Part shown: piece by piece, positions 25,228-33,157 of the stretch
Numbering within the stretch: the first letter of the stretch is position 1
How the letters are laid out: every line of letters starts with the position of its first letter
Origin: Nocardia sp.
GTDB taxonomy: Bacteria; Actinomycetota; Actinomycetes; Mycobacteriales; Mycobacteriaceae
NCBI GenBank assembly: GCA_014360565.1
Contig: JACIXH010000002.1
Coordinates: 1-64,000, forward strand
Direction: 5' to 3'
DNA: 64,000 nucleotides
Notes under the pieces: model-generated
Told to the model about the DNA's origin: nothing
What the model saw: the letters and a program-made list of their open reading frames with translations, nothing else
Database searches by the model: none
Position numbers and translations under genes: made by a program

Positions 25228-25929
25228 ATGTCCACCTCCACCACCGCGGTCAGAAACCGGCTGGCTATCGCCCTGGACACCAGCGATCTGGACACCGCGG
25301 TGTCCATCGCCAAAGCTGTGCAACCCGACATCGGCGTCGCCAAAGTCGGACTCCAACTATTCAGCGCGGCCGGACGCGACGCCGTGCGCGCCATCCAGGA
25401 CATCGGCATGGACGTCTTCCTCGACGTCAAACTGCACGACATCCCCAACACCGTCTACGGAGCCAGCACCGTTCTCGGGGCCCTCGGCGTCCAATTCCTG
25501 ACCGTGCACGCAGGCGGCGGAACTGCCATGCTCGAAGCTGCAGTGAAGGGACTGAGCGAAGGCGCGAGCAACGCCGGGTTTGCAGCGCCGACCGTGCTCG
25601 CGGTCACCGTGCTGACCAGCGCGCCCGACGCATCACCGGAACTGCTCAACGAGCGACTGGCCGCCGCTGTCGCAGCAAACTGCGGTGGCGTCGTCTGCGC
25701 GGCCAGCGACCTGTCCGTCATCCGCGCCACGGCACCCGAGATCCTGACCGTCGTTCCCGGAATCCGCCCGGCCGGTGGCGCAGTCCACGACCAACAGCGC
25801 GTCGCAACACCGACCGAAGCGATTCGCAGTGGCGCAAGCATTCTCGTCCTTGGCCGGGCAATCACCGGCGCAGATGACCCCGCCGAAGCAGCGAAGACCA
25901 TCGCCTCAGAAGTCGCACAGGCGAGCTGA
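25228..25929 (+). CDS. pyrF: orotidine-5'-phosphate decarboxylase, short (type 1) form
   Basis: 233 aa TIM barrel. Signature LDVKLHDIPNTV gives the catalytic D-x-K-x-x-D (D66, K68, D71 by my count), with substrate residues at IALDTSD and AKVGLQLF and phosphate loops at VVPGIRPAGG and ILVLGRAITGA. It would turn OMP into UMP. Normal pyrF in mycobacteria and relatives is, as I recall, the longer type 2 and chromosomal, so this looks like an extra, specialised copy. AAGGAGA precedes the ATG; it follows GntR by 12 bases. It may supply UMP for UDP-sugars, or act on a modified substrate. Confidence 0.9.
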   Translation: MSTSTTAVRNRLAIALDTSDLDTAVSIAKAVQPDIGVAKVGLQLFSAAGRDAVRAIQDIGMDVFLDVKLHDIPNTVYGASTVLGALGVQFLTVHAGGGTAMLEAAVKGLSEGASNAGFAAPTVLAVTVLTSAPDASPELLNERLAAAVAANCGGVVCAASDLSVIRATAPEILTVVPGIRPAGGAVHDQQRVATPTEAIRSGASILVLGRAITGADDPAEAAKTIASEVAQAS

Positions 25930-25967
25930 TCGAGCTGATCGAGCTGATCGAGCTGATCGAGCTGATC
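25923..25967 (+). repeat. five tandem copies of a 9-bp unit
   Basis: GAGCTGATC repeated five times without interruption. It begins in the last codons of pyrF, spans its stop codon, and runs directly into the palindrome that follows. Confidence 0.9.
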
Positions 25968-25968
25968 G

Positions 25969-26008
25969 AGCCATGCTGATCGTCGAGCGCTCGACGATCA
26001 GCATGGCT
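25969..26008 (+). terminator. 40-bp perfect palindrome after pyrF
   Basis: AGCCATGCTGATCGTCGAGC followed at once by its exact reverse complement: 20 paired bases and no unpaired loop in the DNA. It shares the GCTGATC element of the tandem repeat. No T-run follows, so it is a strong hairpin but not a classical terminator; it may stop or process the transcript between pyrF and the HIT gene. Confidence 0.6.
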
Positions 26009-26080
26009 TCGAAATTCTGCCAAAGTTCAAGCCACGGCACGGCGTTGGGCTCGCGCGACACCAGGAACGGGGAAGCCGGT

Positions 26081-26578
26081 ATGCCAGAAATCGAGTCAAA
26101 CAGCGAGTCGATCGACTACCTCGAGGATCCGATCGGCGCCGCGCGGCGGGGCACCAACCCAACCGTGATCGGCCGGATGCGCAGCGGCTGGGCAGTCATG
26201 GGCAGCACCCAGCACCTGCCCGGGTACTGCATACTCATGCACGACGGAAACGCTGACCAGCTCACCGAACTACCGCGGGCCGACCGCCTCACCTTCATAC
26301 AAGACCTGGTGCTCCTCGGCGAAGCAGTCGAGCGCGCATGCCGAGCCACAGACCCAGACTTTCTCCGCATCAACTACGAAGTCCAAGGCAACCAGTGGCA
26401 ACACCTACACGGCCACATCCACGCCCGCTACCAGTGGGAACCCGACCACCTACGAATAGGCCCGGTCGCGCTCTACGGACTTGACCGCGAGGCACCCGAA
26501 CACCGACTCGGATCCAGGCACGACCCGCTGCGGGCAGCCATATCGACTGCACTTCAAGAAGTAGTAGCTGAGCGCTGA
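26081..26578 (+). CDS. HIT-family nucleotide hydrolase/transferase
   Basis: 165 aa. The histidine triad is QHLHGHIHARYQW (H108, H110, H112 and H114 by my count). Upstream segments GSTQHLPGYCILM and FLRINYEVQGNQW match HIT proteins. They split or transfer nucleotidyl groups (AMP or UMP from phosphoramidates, dinucleotides or sugar phosphates). With pyrF and glycosyltransferases nearby, a uridylyl or nucleotide-sugar role is possible. ATG at 26081; the longer track ORF runs through the tandem repeat and palindrome and is rejected. Contains no DNA-binding part. Confidence 0.88.
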   Translation: MPEIESNSESIDYLEDPIGAARRGTNPTVIGRMRSGWAVMGSTQHLPGYCILMHDGNADQLTELPRADRLTFIQDLVLLGEAVERACRATDPDFLRINYEVQGNQWQHLHGHIHARYQWEPDHLRIGPVALYGLDREAPEHRLGSRHDPLRAAISTALQEVVAER

Positions 26579-26762
26579 AACGTCCAGAGCCACCTGCCAA
26601 TTGCCCAGACCGAATCCTCGGCCACCACGTTGCTGCACCCGGTCCACATTGGAAGTCCACCAATGAGAAGTTCGTCGCCGGGCATCGCTGCAAAGGCGTG
26701 TCGCAAACCACTAAAGACCTAACGGTAGGGTTGATGCGGCCCGCACCAGAAGGAGTTCGTCG

Positions 26763-27020
26763 TTGCTACCACATTGGGATGACCACCGCATTATGGAGGA
26801 CCTCGACGCGTGGTGTGAGAAGCATCGGGAAACCGTCGGCGAATTCGATCGATTCGAAGCACGTGAGCGGGTCAAGCTCGCGCTTGTAGAGTCGCTGCTG
26901 TACGACCGTAACGGCCCGGAAAACAACATTCTGGTTCGAATGACCGAACAGAACGAAGAACGCGACGCCGACATCGACTCACAAGCGCGTAAATTGTTCA
27001 GCGGCGAACAGCCGACCTGA
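26763..27020 (+). CDS. small charged helical protein
   Basis: 85 aa, mostly helical and acidic (EDLDAWCEKHRETVGEFDRFEARERVKLALVESLL), no family recognised. TTG start at 26763 is set by AGAAGGAG about seven bases upstream; a -10-like TAGGGT lies some 35 bases before. It is the last plus-strand gene of the GntR side and may or may not belong to the pathway. Confidence 0.6.
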   Translation: MLPHWDDHRIMEDLDAWCEKHRETVGEFDRFEARERVKLALVESLLYDRNGPENNILVRMTEQNEERDADIDSQARKLFSGEQPT

Positions 27021-27083
27021 CGAATCACTCGCGGCGGGCGAGCTAAGAGAACAAGCCCGCGACCGCGTCGCTGACGCGCTACA

Positions 27084-27683
27084 TCAGCTCGAAATGGTCT
27101 CGTCGTCCAATCGGCTAGATGTATCCGCCTGCACTTGATCCGATCCGCCTGCGATACGCACAGAGCCGACTACAGGCCCGAACACTCGCCACCTGTCGAC
27201 ATGGTCGAGCGACACGAATAGGTTCTTGCCCTTGCCCTCTCGCGAACCGTCCTTCAGAAACTCCGGACGAAAGTGTGCGTTGATGCCATCGGCCGGGACC
27301 AAATAGATCGTGGGCTTTTGCGTCGTGGCCGTCACGACACCGTCCGCGGCGATGTCAAATCGGGAATACCCATGGAAGTACACCAGCGCGTAATGCGTCA
27401 CATACTCAACGCGTGCCTCCACATCACGACCCGCGCCCATGAACCCGAGACTCGGCACCTTAATCCCGGTCGGCCCCCATGTCTCTTTCAGAAAGGCTCG
27501 TTTGCAATCGACAGTGATGTCGGACCAGCGAACGTCGACCGGGTTCCGACCGCCGATCCAGCTACAACCACTGAAATCCTGCTGCTTCCCATACGCCGCA
27601 ACGACTGCCTCGGCAAGGACCCCGTCGCCATCTATGCGAGCGGGCCAATCGACAGCCGTGTCAAACTCCAGGTAATCCGTCAC
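27084..27683 (-). CDS. hypothetical protein
   Basis: 199 aa, no recognised family. Mixed alpha/beta sequence (DVRWSDITVDCKRAFLKETWGPTG, ALVYFHGYSRFDIAADGVVTATT, NAHFRPEFLKDG). GTG start at 27683, with AGAGGG upstream. Not coupled to any neighbour. Confidence 0.65.
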   Translation of the reverse strand: MTDYLEFDTAVDWPARIDGDGVLAEAVVAAYGKQQDFSGCSWIGGRNPVDVRWSDITVDCKRAFLKETWGPTGIKVPSLGFMGAGRDVEARVEYVTHYALVYFHGYSRFDIAADGVVTATTQKPTIYLVPADGINAHFRPEFLKDGSREGKGKNLFVSLDHVDRWRVFGPVVGSVRIAGGSDQVQADTSSRLDDETISS

Positions 27684-28160
27684 AGCGCGCGCCCTCTTTC
27701 AACCTCGTGGTCAACACAGCAGCCAGAGACTACGGGGCAGGTCCGACACCAACCCCGTTCCGTCCGAACCCTGCAGCACGACGACTGGACTTGGCGCGGA
27801 AGTCGATAGCCGGGGACGCGCGGGCTCGGTGCCGAACACCGACTGCGAACGATTTCCGCGGACGCCGGCCAGACAGCTCTGCGCCTACTTCAACAGTCGT
27901 CATCGGTGTCGCGCGCCTGCGCCGTGACCGCTGACGCCTGCTGCTGCGCCTGCTACACCAGTCAGGCTGGAGACATGAAAATTGCGGGACGGCATTGGAC
28001 GCGGCAAGCCGCGCGCTAGGCACACAGGCTGTGGGTTGCTGAAATAAATAGCGTTCTACCTGCGTATTTGTGCGACAATGGACGGGTATGTGCGGGAGAT
28101 CGCGTCGAGCTGGGCTGCGTTGATCCCCAACACGTCGGGCCGGTTGAGGAGGTGCGGAAC
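27684..28160. other. 477-base gap upstream of the HerA-like gene
   Basis: No convincing gene; the 155-aa minus-strand ORF here has the arginine/proline-rich make-up of a shadow frame. The stretch around 28030-28075 (GAAATAAATAGC, GTATTTGTG) is unusually AT-rich and probably carries the promoter of the gene at 28161. Confidence 0.4.
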
Positions 28161-29882
28161 GTGGCTTTGCAGATCGCGGAGAACTTCTCCTTGCCACCGG
28201 AAATGGTGACCGAAACGCTGGTCGTGCTGGCCAAACGCGGTGCGGGGAAAACCTACGCCGCGTCGGTGCTGGCCGAGGAGATGATCGGTGCTGGCTTGCC
28301 GGTATGCGTGATCGACCCCCTCGGGGTGTGGTGGGGACTGCGATCAGCCGCCGACGGCGACGGACCCGGGTTGCCGGTCACCATCCTCGGCGGTGACCAC
28401 GCAGACCTCGACCTGCCGCCCGATTCCGGTATCGCTGTCGCTGACCTGATCGTCGAGAAACCTCTTCCACTCGTTGTGGACCTGTCGCGGTTCTCGAAAA
28501 CCCAGCAGCGGCACTGGGTGACCGAATATTTCGAACACCTGTTTCGTCGCAATCGCGAACCGCTGCACATCATCATCGACGAAGCCGACCTGTTCGCCCC
28601 ACAACGTGCGACCGCCGGCCAAGCCCGGCTGCTCGGCGCCTACGACGACATCCAGCGCCGCGGCCGCGCCAAAGGGATCGGCACAACCAGCATCACCCAG
28701 CGCGCCGCCACGCTGCACAAGGACATTTTGTCCCAGGCCGAAATGCTGATCGCGTTACGTATGACCGGCACCCACGACATCGGCGCGATCGACGAATGGG
28801 TGCGCGTGCACGCCGAGCCCGAGCAAGCGAACCAGGTAAAAGCCAGCCTGCCCTCCCTGCCCGTCGGCACCGCCTGGGTGTGGTCACCAGGCTGGCTCGA
28901 CATCCTGACCAACATCCAAGTCCGGCGCCGCCACACCTTCGACTCCTCGGCGACACCGAAGCAAGGTCGAGTCCAGATCCAGCCCACCTCATTCGCCCCT
29001 GTCGACGCCGCCGATCTCGACCGAGTACGCGACCATCTGGGCGCCCCCACCGCACCCGACACCGCCGCCAGCCCACAGTTGCAGCAGCGAATCCGGCACC
29101 TGCAGAACAAACTCGACGACCTACGGGCGCGCCCACCCCGCGTCGAGCGCATCGAGGTCCCCGTCCTCGGCGACGCCGACCGCGCACTGCTGGCCGAGAC
29201 CGCCGACCAGCTCGAAGCCCTCACCACGATGATCCGCAGCACCCTGACCTCGGTCACACCCCAGACACTGCCCACCGCATCGCCCATCACCTCACCCGTT
29301 GCGCCCACTCCCGCACCGGACGCAGTCGGCAACGGTCACCAGCCCGCGGCCATCGTGGTCGAGGATCGGACCGAGACCGGTGCGTTGAAGGCCGGCGCGC
29401 GCAAGATGCTCGACGTGCTGGCCCGCCAGTACCCGCTCCAGATCACCCGCGCCCAGCTGGCGAGCTTGGCAGGGCTCAAGGCCAGCGGCGGCACTTTCAA
29501 CACCTACTTCTCCACCTTGCGCCGAGCTGGGCTCATCGATCTCTACGGAAAACTGGTGTGCCTCAACGACCGCGGCCTCGCCCACGTCGGGAAAGCCGCC
29601 ACCAGCACCCCCATGACCAGCGCCGAGATCCGCACACAATGGGAATCGGTCCTGCGTGCCGGTGCACGCACCATGCTCAACGTCGTTATCGACCGCTGGC
29701 CCGAAACCATCACCCGCGCCGAACTGGCCGCCCACGCCGAACTCGAACCCACCGGCGGAACGTTCGGCACCTACCTGTCCAAGCTACGCACCAACGGACT
29801 CATCGACGTCGACGGCGACACCATTCGCGCCAACCAGGTCTTCTTCCTCGACCACTCCACGGCGGCGCCCCCGACCCGCTGA
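28161..29882 (+). CDS. HerA/FtsK-like ATPase with two C-terminal winged helices
   Basis: 573 aa. N-terminal P-loop VVLAKRGAGKTYAASVLAEEM; Walker B LHIIIDEADLFAPQR; a later GTTSITQRAATLHKDILSQAEMLIALR matches the sensor and arginine-finger region of HerA/DUF87-type pumps. About residues 310-360 form a coiled coil. The C-terminus repeats a winged helix twice: GARKMLDVLARQYPLQITRAQLASLAGLKASGGTFNTYFSTLRRAGLI and GARTMLNVVIDRWPETITRAELAAHAELEPTGGTFGTYLSKLRTNGLI. Likely a DNA-moving motor of a mobile element or defence system. GTG at 28161 is set by GAGGAGG at eight bases. No NurA-like nuclease lies beside it. Confidence 0.85.
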   Translation: MALQIAENFSLPPEMVTETLVVLAKRGAGKTYAASVLAEEMIGAGLPVCVIDPLGVWWGLRSAADGDGPGLPVTILGGDHADLDLPPDSGIAVADLIVEKPLPLVVDLSRFSKTQQRHWVTEYFEHLFRRNREPLHIIIDEADLFAPQRATAGQARLLGAYDDIQRRGRAKGIGTTSITQRAATLHKDILSQAEMLIALRMTGTHDIGAIDEWVRVHAEPEQANQVKASLPSLPVGTAWVWSPGWLDILTNIQVRRRHTFDSSATPKQGRVQIQPTSFAPVDAADLDRVRDHLGAPTAPDTAASPQLQQRIRHLQNKLDDLRARPPRVERIEVPVLGDADRALLAETADQLEALTTMIRSTLTSVTPQTLPTASPITSPVAPTPAPDAVGNGHQPAAIVVEDRTETGALKAGARKMLDVLARQYPLQITRAQLASLAGLKASGGTFNTYFSTLRRAGLIDLYGKLVCLNDRGLAHVGKAATSTPMTSAEIRTQWESVLRAGARTMLNVVIDRWPETITRAELAAHAELEPTGGTFGTYLSKLRTNGLIDVDGDTIRANQVFFLDHSTAAPPTR

Positions 29883-29924
29883 CTACGGCGCGTCATCGCA
29901 CCCACCGCCGACCATCCACAAATA

Positions 29925-29958
29925 CTGCATTGTGCAGTACTGCATAATGCAGTACTGT
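29925..29958 (+). promoter_or_regulatory. leaderless promoter covered by twin palindromes
   Basis: CTGCATTGTGCAG (29925-29937) and CTGCATAATGCAG (29940-29952) are 13-bp palindromes with centres 15 bp apart. A promoter fits exactly: TTGTGC (29930-29935), 17 bases, TACTGT (29953-29958), then six bases to the ATG at 29965. The sites overlap the -35 box and spacer, so a bound repressor would block transcription. Confidence 0.75.
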
Positions 29959-29964
29959 TGCTAC

Positions 29965-30504
29965 ATGAGCGCCGCACACTTCGACCACACCGAAGCCCGA
30001 AACACTTTGCGCGAGCGCGGCATCACCGACTGCGACCACTTCCTCGCCAAGTCGCTGCTCACTGCCACCGAAGCGGCCATCGTCCTCGGCGTGAAGAACG
30101 CCCGCACCGCCCGCGACACCCTCAACCGCTGGGGCATCGAATCCGTCGGCCGCGGCTCTGGCCGCACCGGCGAGAGCCTCTACCCCGCCGACCTCGTCTG
30201 GGGTGGACAGCTCAGCCCGCTTCGCCGCGGGCGCACGAAGAACCCCAACCACACCTTGGAGATCCCCCTGACCGCAGTACTAGAAGCCCCCACCACCTGG
30301 TACGCCGACCACAGCACCCTCGTCGGCTTCGCCCACATCCTCACCGCCGCCGACTGGCTCACCACCACCACCGACGTCATCGACTACTTCGACAAGCCGT
30401 GGAAATGGGGCGAACAACACGCCCAGTGGGCCGCAGCCGGGCGACCCGAACCCGACACCGACGGCTGGCAGTTACTGCTCGACAGCCCCTTCGGGGAGCA
30501 GTAG
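29965..30504 (+). CDS. HTH protein, probable self-repressor
   Basis: 179 aa. After MSAAHFDHTEARNTLRERGI comes LTATEAAIVLGVKNARTARDTLNRWGIESVGRGSGRTGESLYPADLVW, a helix-turn-helix with a wing-like tail as in AlpA/MerR-type proteins. The second half (LEIPLTAVLEAPTTWYADHSTLVGFAHILTAADWL) is unassigned. The ATG at 29965 is leaderless; the longer track ORF includes the operator. It is the nearest candidate to bind the twin palindromes at its own promoter. Confidence 0.75.
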   Translation: MSAAHFDHTEARNTLRERGITDCDHFLAKSLLTATEAAIVLGVKNARTARDTLNRWGIESVGRGSGRTGESLYPADLVWGGQLSPLRRGRTKNPNHTLEIPLTAVLEAPTTWYADHSTLVGFAHILTAADWLTTTTDVIDYFDKPWKWGEQHAQWAAAGRPEPDTDGWQLLLDSPFGEQ

Positions 30505-30578
30505 CCCAGTCGTGCCCAGTCGCAACACCGATCCCGCGCACCCACCCGACCCAACACCGGCGAACGGAATCAACAGCC

Positions 30579-30944
30579 ATGAGCAACGTCTTCACTCTCG
30601 TCCTCACCCACCGCGCCTATCAGGTGGGGAATCAATTCGCCCTGAACACCTTCGGGCAGCCCCTCCTGCATCCTGACAACCTGTCGCACCAGCAGGCAGC
30701 CGAAGTGGCCCTCGGGCTCGCCCAGGTCGACGCCGAAGGCTCGCATCTGCGCGACACCGGTAGAACAGTCGCCCACAGCGACATGGACGGCGACGAGGCC
30801 ACCAAAGGCGCGATCGACCAAGCTCTGCGCACGCATCGCGACGCCGTCCTCACTTCCGACATCCACATCATCGTCAAGCCCACCTGGCTCGAACGCCTGC
30901 GTGGACACAAACACCTCGAACTCCACTGGCAACCAACCCCCTGA
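30579..30944 (+). CDS. hypothetical protein
   Basis: 121 aa, no recognised family. MSNVFTLVLTHRAYQVGNQFALNTFGQPLL then LSHQQAAEVALGLAQVDAEGSHLRD. Soluble. ATG at 30579, 74 bases after the HTH gene and probably co-transcribed with it. Confidence 0.6.
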   Translation: MSNVFTLVLTHRAYQVGNQFALNTFGQPLLHPDNLSHQQAAEVALGLAQVDAEGSHLRDTGRTVAHSDMDGDEATKGAIDQALRTHRDAVLTSDIHIIVKPTWLERLRGHKHLELHWQPTP

Positions 30945-31067
30945 GCACAGCGATCCGGCGCGACAACCACATTCGGGTCGATCGGCGTTCCCGGCGACAG
31001 AATGTTCGTAACCGCTGTTCGCGGTGAATAGTCGGCACGAAAGACAGCCGGGCAACGAGGGAGACCG

Positions 31068-32087
31068 ATGAGCACCCCGAATCGCAAGCAGCGGCGGTCG
31101 ATGGCCGCGGCGGCGCGCAAGAACGCTCGATCGACGACGACCGTCACACGGCCAGCGGTAGATGACGAAGGTGTTGTCCCCGAGGTAGGCAACATCATGA
31201 CGTTCGAATCGGGGCCGATCACACTGGCGGTGAAGTGCACTGGAATTCGGCAAGATTGGTTGCGGGGAACGGCGCTATTCGACTTTGTACCCCTCGAGTC
31301 GACGGTGCATCCTGTGCCACTTCGGTTTCCTGCACCGTTGGTGGAGCACTCGACTGATAGCGGTAAGGCGATTACTCACCATTGGGAGAAGCTGACCTAC
31401 CTGTTCGAGTTGCCAGATCCCGCCGCGTTTCCGGCCATGACGATTTCAGCGGATGACCGGCGGCTGATGGAGCACTTCATCCAGACGTGTGAGGAGTTGG
31501 CAGGGTTTTCCGCGATTGCCCACGACGACCAGCTGATCGTGCGGATGCGAGACGGTCAAGATTGGACCGTCGAGGCGAACTTGCCGAACAAGGAGGCGTT
31601 CGTGGCCGCCTCAGTGTCGTTTCGTCAGCTGCAATCGGGCCAGGAAGAGGCATCGTTCGACAAGATCAAAGGGCGACTGTTCCAATCGCTCGCGAAGCTG
31701 CCCTCCGATCAGCAAGAGAATGTGCGCGTGGTTCTCACACAGTGGTCGCAAGCCCGTGCTGATTTGATGAACCACACCCTGAATACGCTGGTGTGCCGCA
31801 AAGTGACGAACGCGACCGAGAACGACCCGGTGAGCTTTCGAGGAATCCGTCCCGAGGAGTTGATCCTGACCTACAACTATGGCGGGACAATCCATTTCGG
31901 AACTCGTCGAGACGCGCTCGTGGATCTGACCAAGGACCCTGGCGACAAGGCGTACCACACCTACGCCTGCATGGTGTCGATCGCAGGGCTAAGCCATCTG
32001 TTCTTCGGTTTCGCAGTGTTGCTGAAAGCCGCGCTCGGACACCGATCAACGGCGCGAGTGGTTCATGCCCGCGAGCTGGGACTGTGA
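31068..32087 (+). CDS. hypothetical protein
   Basis: 339 aa with a very basic N-terminus (MSTPNRKQRRSMAAAARKNARSTT), a pattern shared with other orphan genes in the window. The rest is not recognised; the C-terminus ends with a hydrophobic stretch (MVSIAGLSHLFFGFAVLLKAALG) that may be membrane-associated. ATG at 31068. Codon use is less GC-biased than its neighbours (for example GTGAGGAGTTGG), which may mark separate transfer. Confidence 0.65.
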   Translation: MSTPNRKQRRSMAAAARKNARSTTTVTRPAVDDEGVVPEVGNIMTFESGPITLAVKCTGIRQDWLRGTALFDFVPLESTVHPVPLRFPAPLVEHSTDSGKAITHHWEKLTYLFELPDPAAFPAMTISADDRRLMEHFIQTCEELAGFSAIAHDDQLIVRMRDGQDWTVEANLPNKEAFVAASVSFRQLQSGQEEASFDKIKGRLFQSLAKLPSDQQENVRVVLTQWSQARADLMNHTLNTLVCRKVTNATENDPVSFRGIRPEELILTYNYGGTIHFGTRRDALVDLTKDPGDKAYHTYACMVSIAGLSHLFFGFAVLLKAALGHRSTARVVHARELGL

Positions 32088-32088
32088 C

Positions 32089-32385
32089 TCAACTGCCGGT
32101 GGTGATGACCCAATCAGGCTGGTACGCAGGGAATTTAGTACGCAGCATCTCCGGATCCAGCTCCACGCGTCCGGCCTCCTTGGTCAGCATCTCAGCATAT
32201 GCTGCGTCCGCGGTGAAGAACGTGAACTTCTTCGTCGTGCCGTTGTCGTCGTGCTCGTAGACAAAGAGCGCGCCGTACAACCCGTCTGCTGAATCGCCTA
32301 GCTGTCGCAGCTCGTCGAGGACCTCCGCCTCGATCAGGCGCCCGTTGAGAATCGCGTAGCCGATGATGGTCATGCCTGCTGCCAT
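32089..32385 (-). CDS. small hypothetical protein
   Basis: 98 aa, acidic, alpha/beta (MTIIGYAILNGRLIEAEVLDELRQLGDSADGLYGALFVYEHDDN). No family recognised. ATG at 32385 or at 32373 four codons later; neither has a clear ribosome-binding site. Its stop lies one base beyond the stop of the converging gene at 32087. Confidence 0.6.
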   Translation of the reverse strand: MAAGMTIIGYAILNGRLIEAEVLDELRQLGDSADGLYGALFVYEHDDNGTTKKFTFFTADAAYAEMLTKEAGRVELDPEMLRTKFPAYQPDWVITTGS

Positions 32386-32387
32386 GC

Positions 32388-32629
32388 AGGCAGGGTATGA
32401 CCTTCATGGGCGGATGGGAATTCTGGTGGGAGGTTTGCAGCGAATAGTGGCAATTCCCTTGCCGCACAAGGCGGCGGGGACCGAGCAGATGCAGCAGCGT
32501 GAGCTCGATATCGAGTTGCTCGCAGTCATCACGAGCCGTTGCACTCGATGAGGTGGGCGACGGTGTCGATTACGGTGATCAGGTAGCCAAATCAAGACCA
32601 CGGCCGAAACAACCTGGAGCACAGTCGAT
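32388..32629. other. 242-base gap
   Basis: No convincing gene or signal seen between the small minus-strand gene and the zinc-ribbon gene. Confidence 0.35.
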
Positions 32630-33157
32630 ATGGACGACAGCCCGGCAGCAGTTCCGGCACCGCAAGACCGGCGCAAGTGGTGCGAGCGGTGTGGAAGTCT
32701 CGACGACGTACGGATGTTCCGGGCATCGGGCGGGAAGTTCTCGAGTGCGAAAGCGTGGCTGTGCGAATCCTGTACCACCGGCCTGTGGCGAGCGCTGCGA
32801 CTGATCGTGGCTAATCAGCCCCTCACCGTCGATCCCACCCTGGTCACCCCACTACCGCCGCTGCCCGAGTTCCCCGACGACCGAGGCGAACAACCACTGT
32901 TCAGCGAGGGCCAGCGCGTGATCCCGGCCGGCCGCAACGACCCCCGCATGCCCACCTGGACAGGCGGCGCCGACCTCGCCCCCGAACCCGCTACCGTGGA
33001 ATCGGCTCGACGGTGGTGGGGCAAAGATGATGACCTCGCCGACCTGTGGGTCTACAACATCCGCACGTCAACGGGTGCCGTGACCACCCCCCAGACTGCC
33101 TACCAACTGATCAACCTCGGCGACCGCCCTGGCCGCCGCATACGTTGGATGCCGTGA
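32630..33157 (+). CDS. zinc-ribbon protein
   Basis: 175 aa. An N-terminal four-cysteine ribbon: KWCERCGSLDDVRMF then AWLCESCTTGL. The rest is proline-rich and unassigned (WWGKDDDLADLWVYNIRTSTGA). ATG at 32630. Its stop overlaps the start of the glyoxalase-fold gene (GTGA), so the two are translated together. Confidence 0.65.
   Translation: MDDSPAAVPAPQDRRKWCERCGSLDDVRMFRASGGKFSSAKAWLCESCTTGLWRALRLIVANQPLTVDPTLVTPLPPLPEFPDDRGEQPLFSEGQRVIPAGRNDPRMPTWTGGADLAPEPATVESARRWWGKDDDLADLWVYNIRTSTGAVTTPQTAYQLINLGDRPGRRIRWMP

Noticed and set aside
25775-26578. 267-aa ORF with an ADRADRADRADRA segment spanning pyrF end and the HIT gene
   Set aside because: The first third is an out-of-frame reading of pyrF and the tandem repeat; the true HIT protein starts at 26081.
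28796-29947. 383-aa ORF inside the HerA-like gene
   Set aside because: Arginine/proline-rich shadow frame; the ATPase frame shows clear motifs and a duplicated winged helix.
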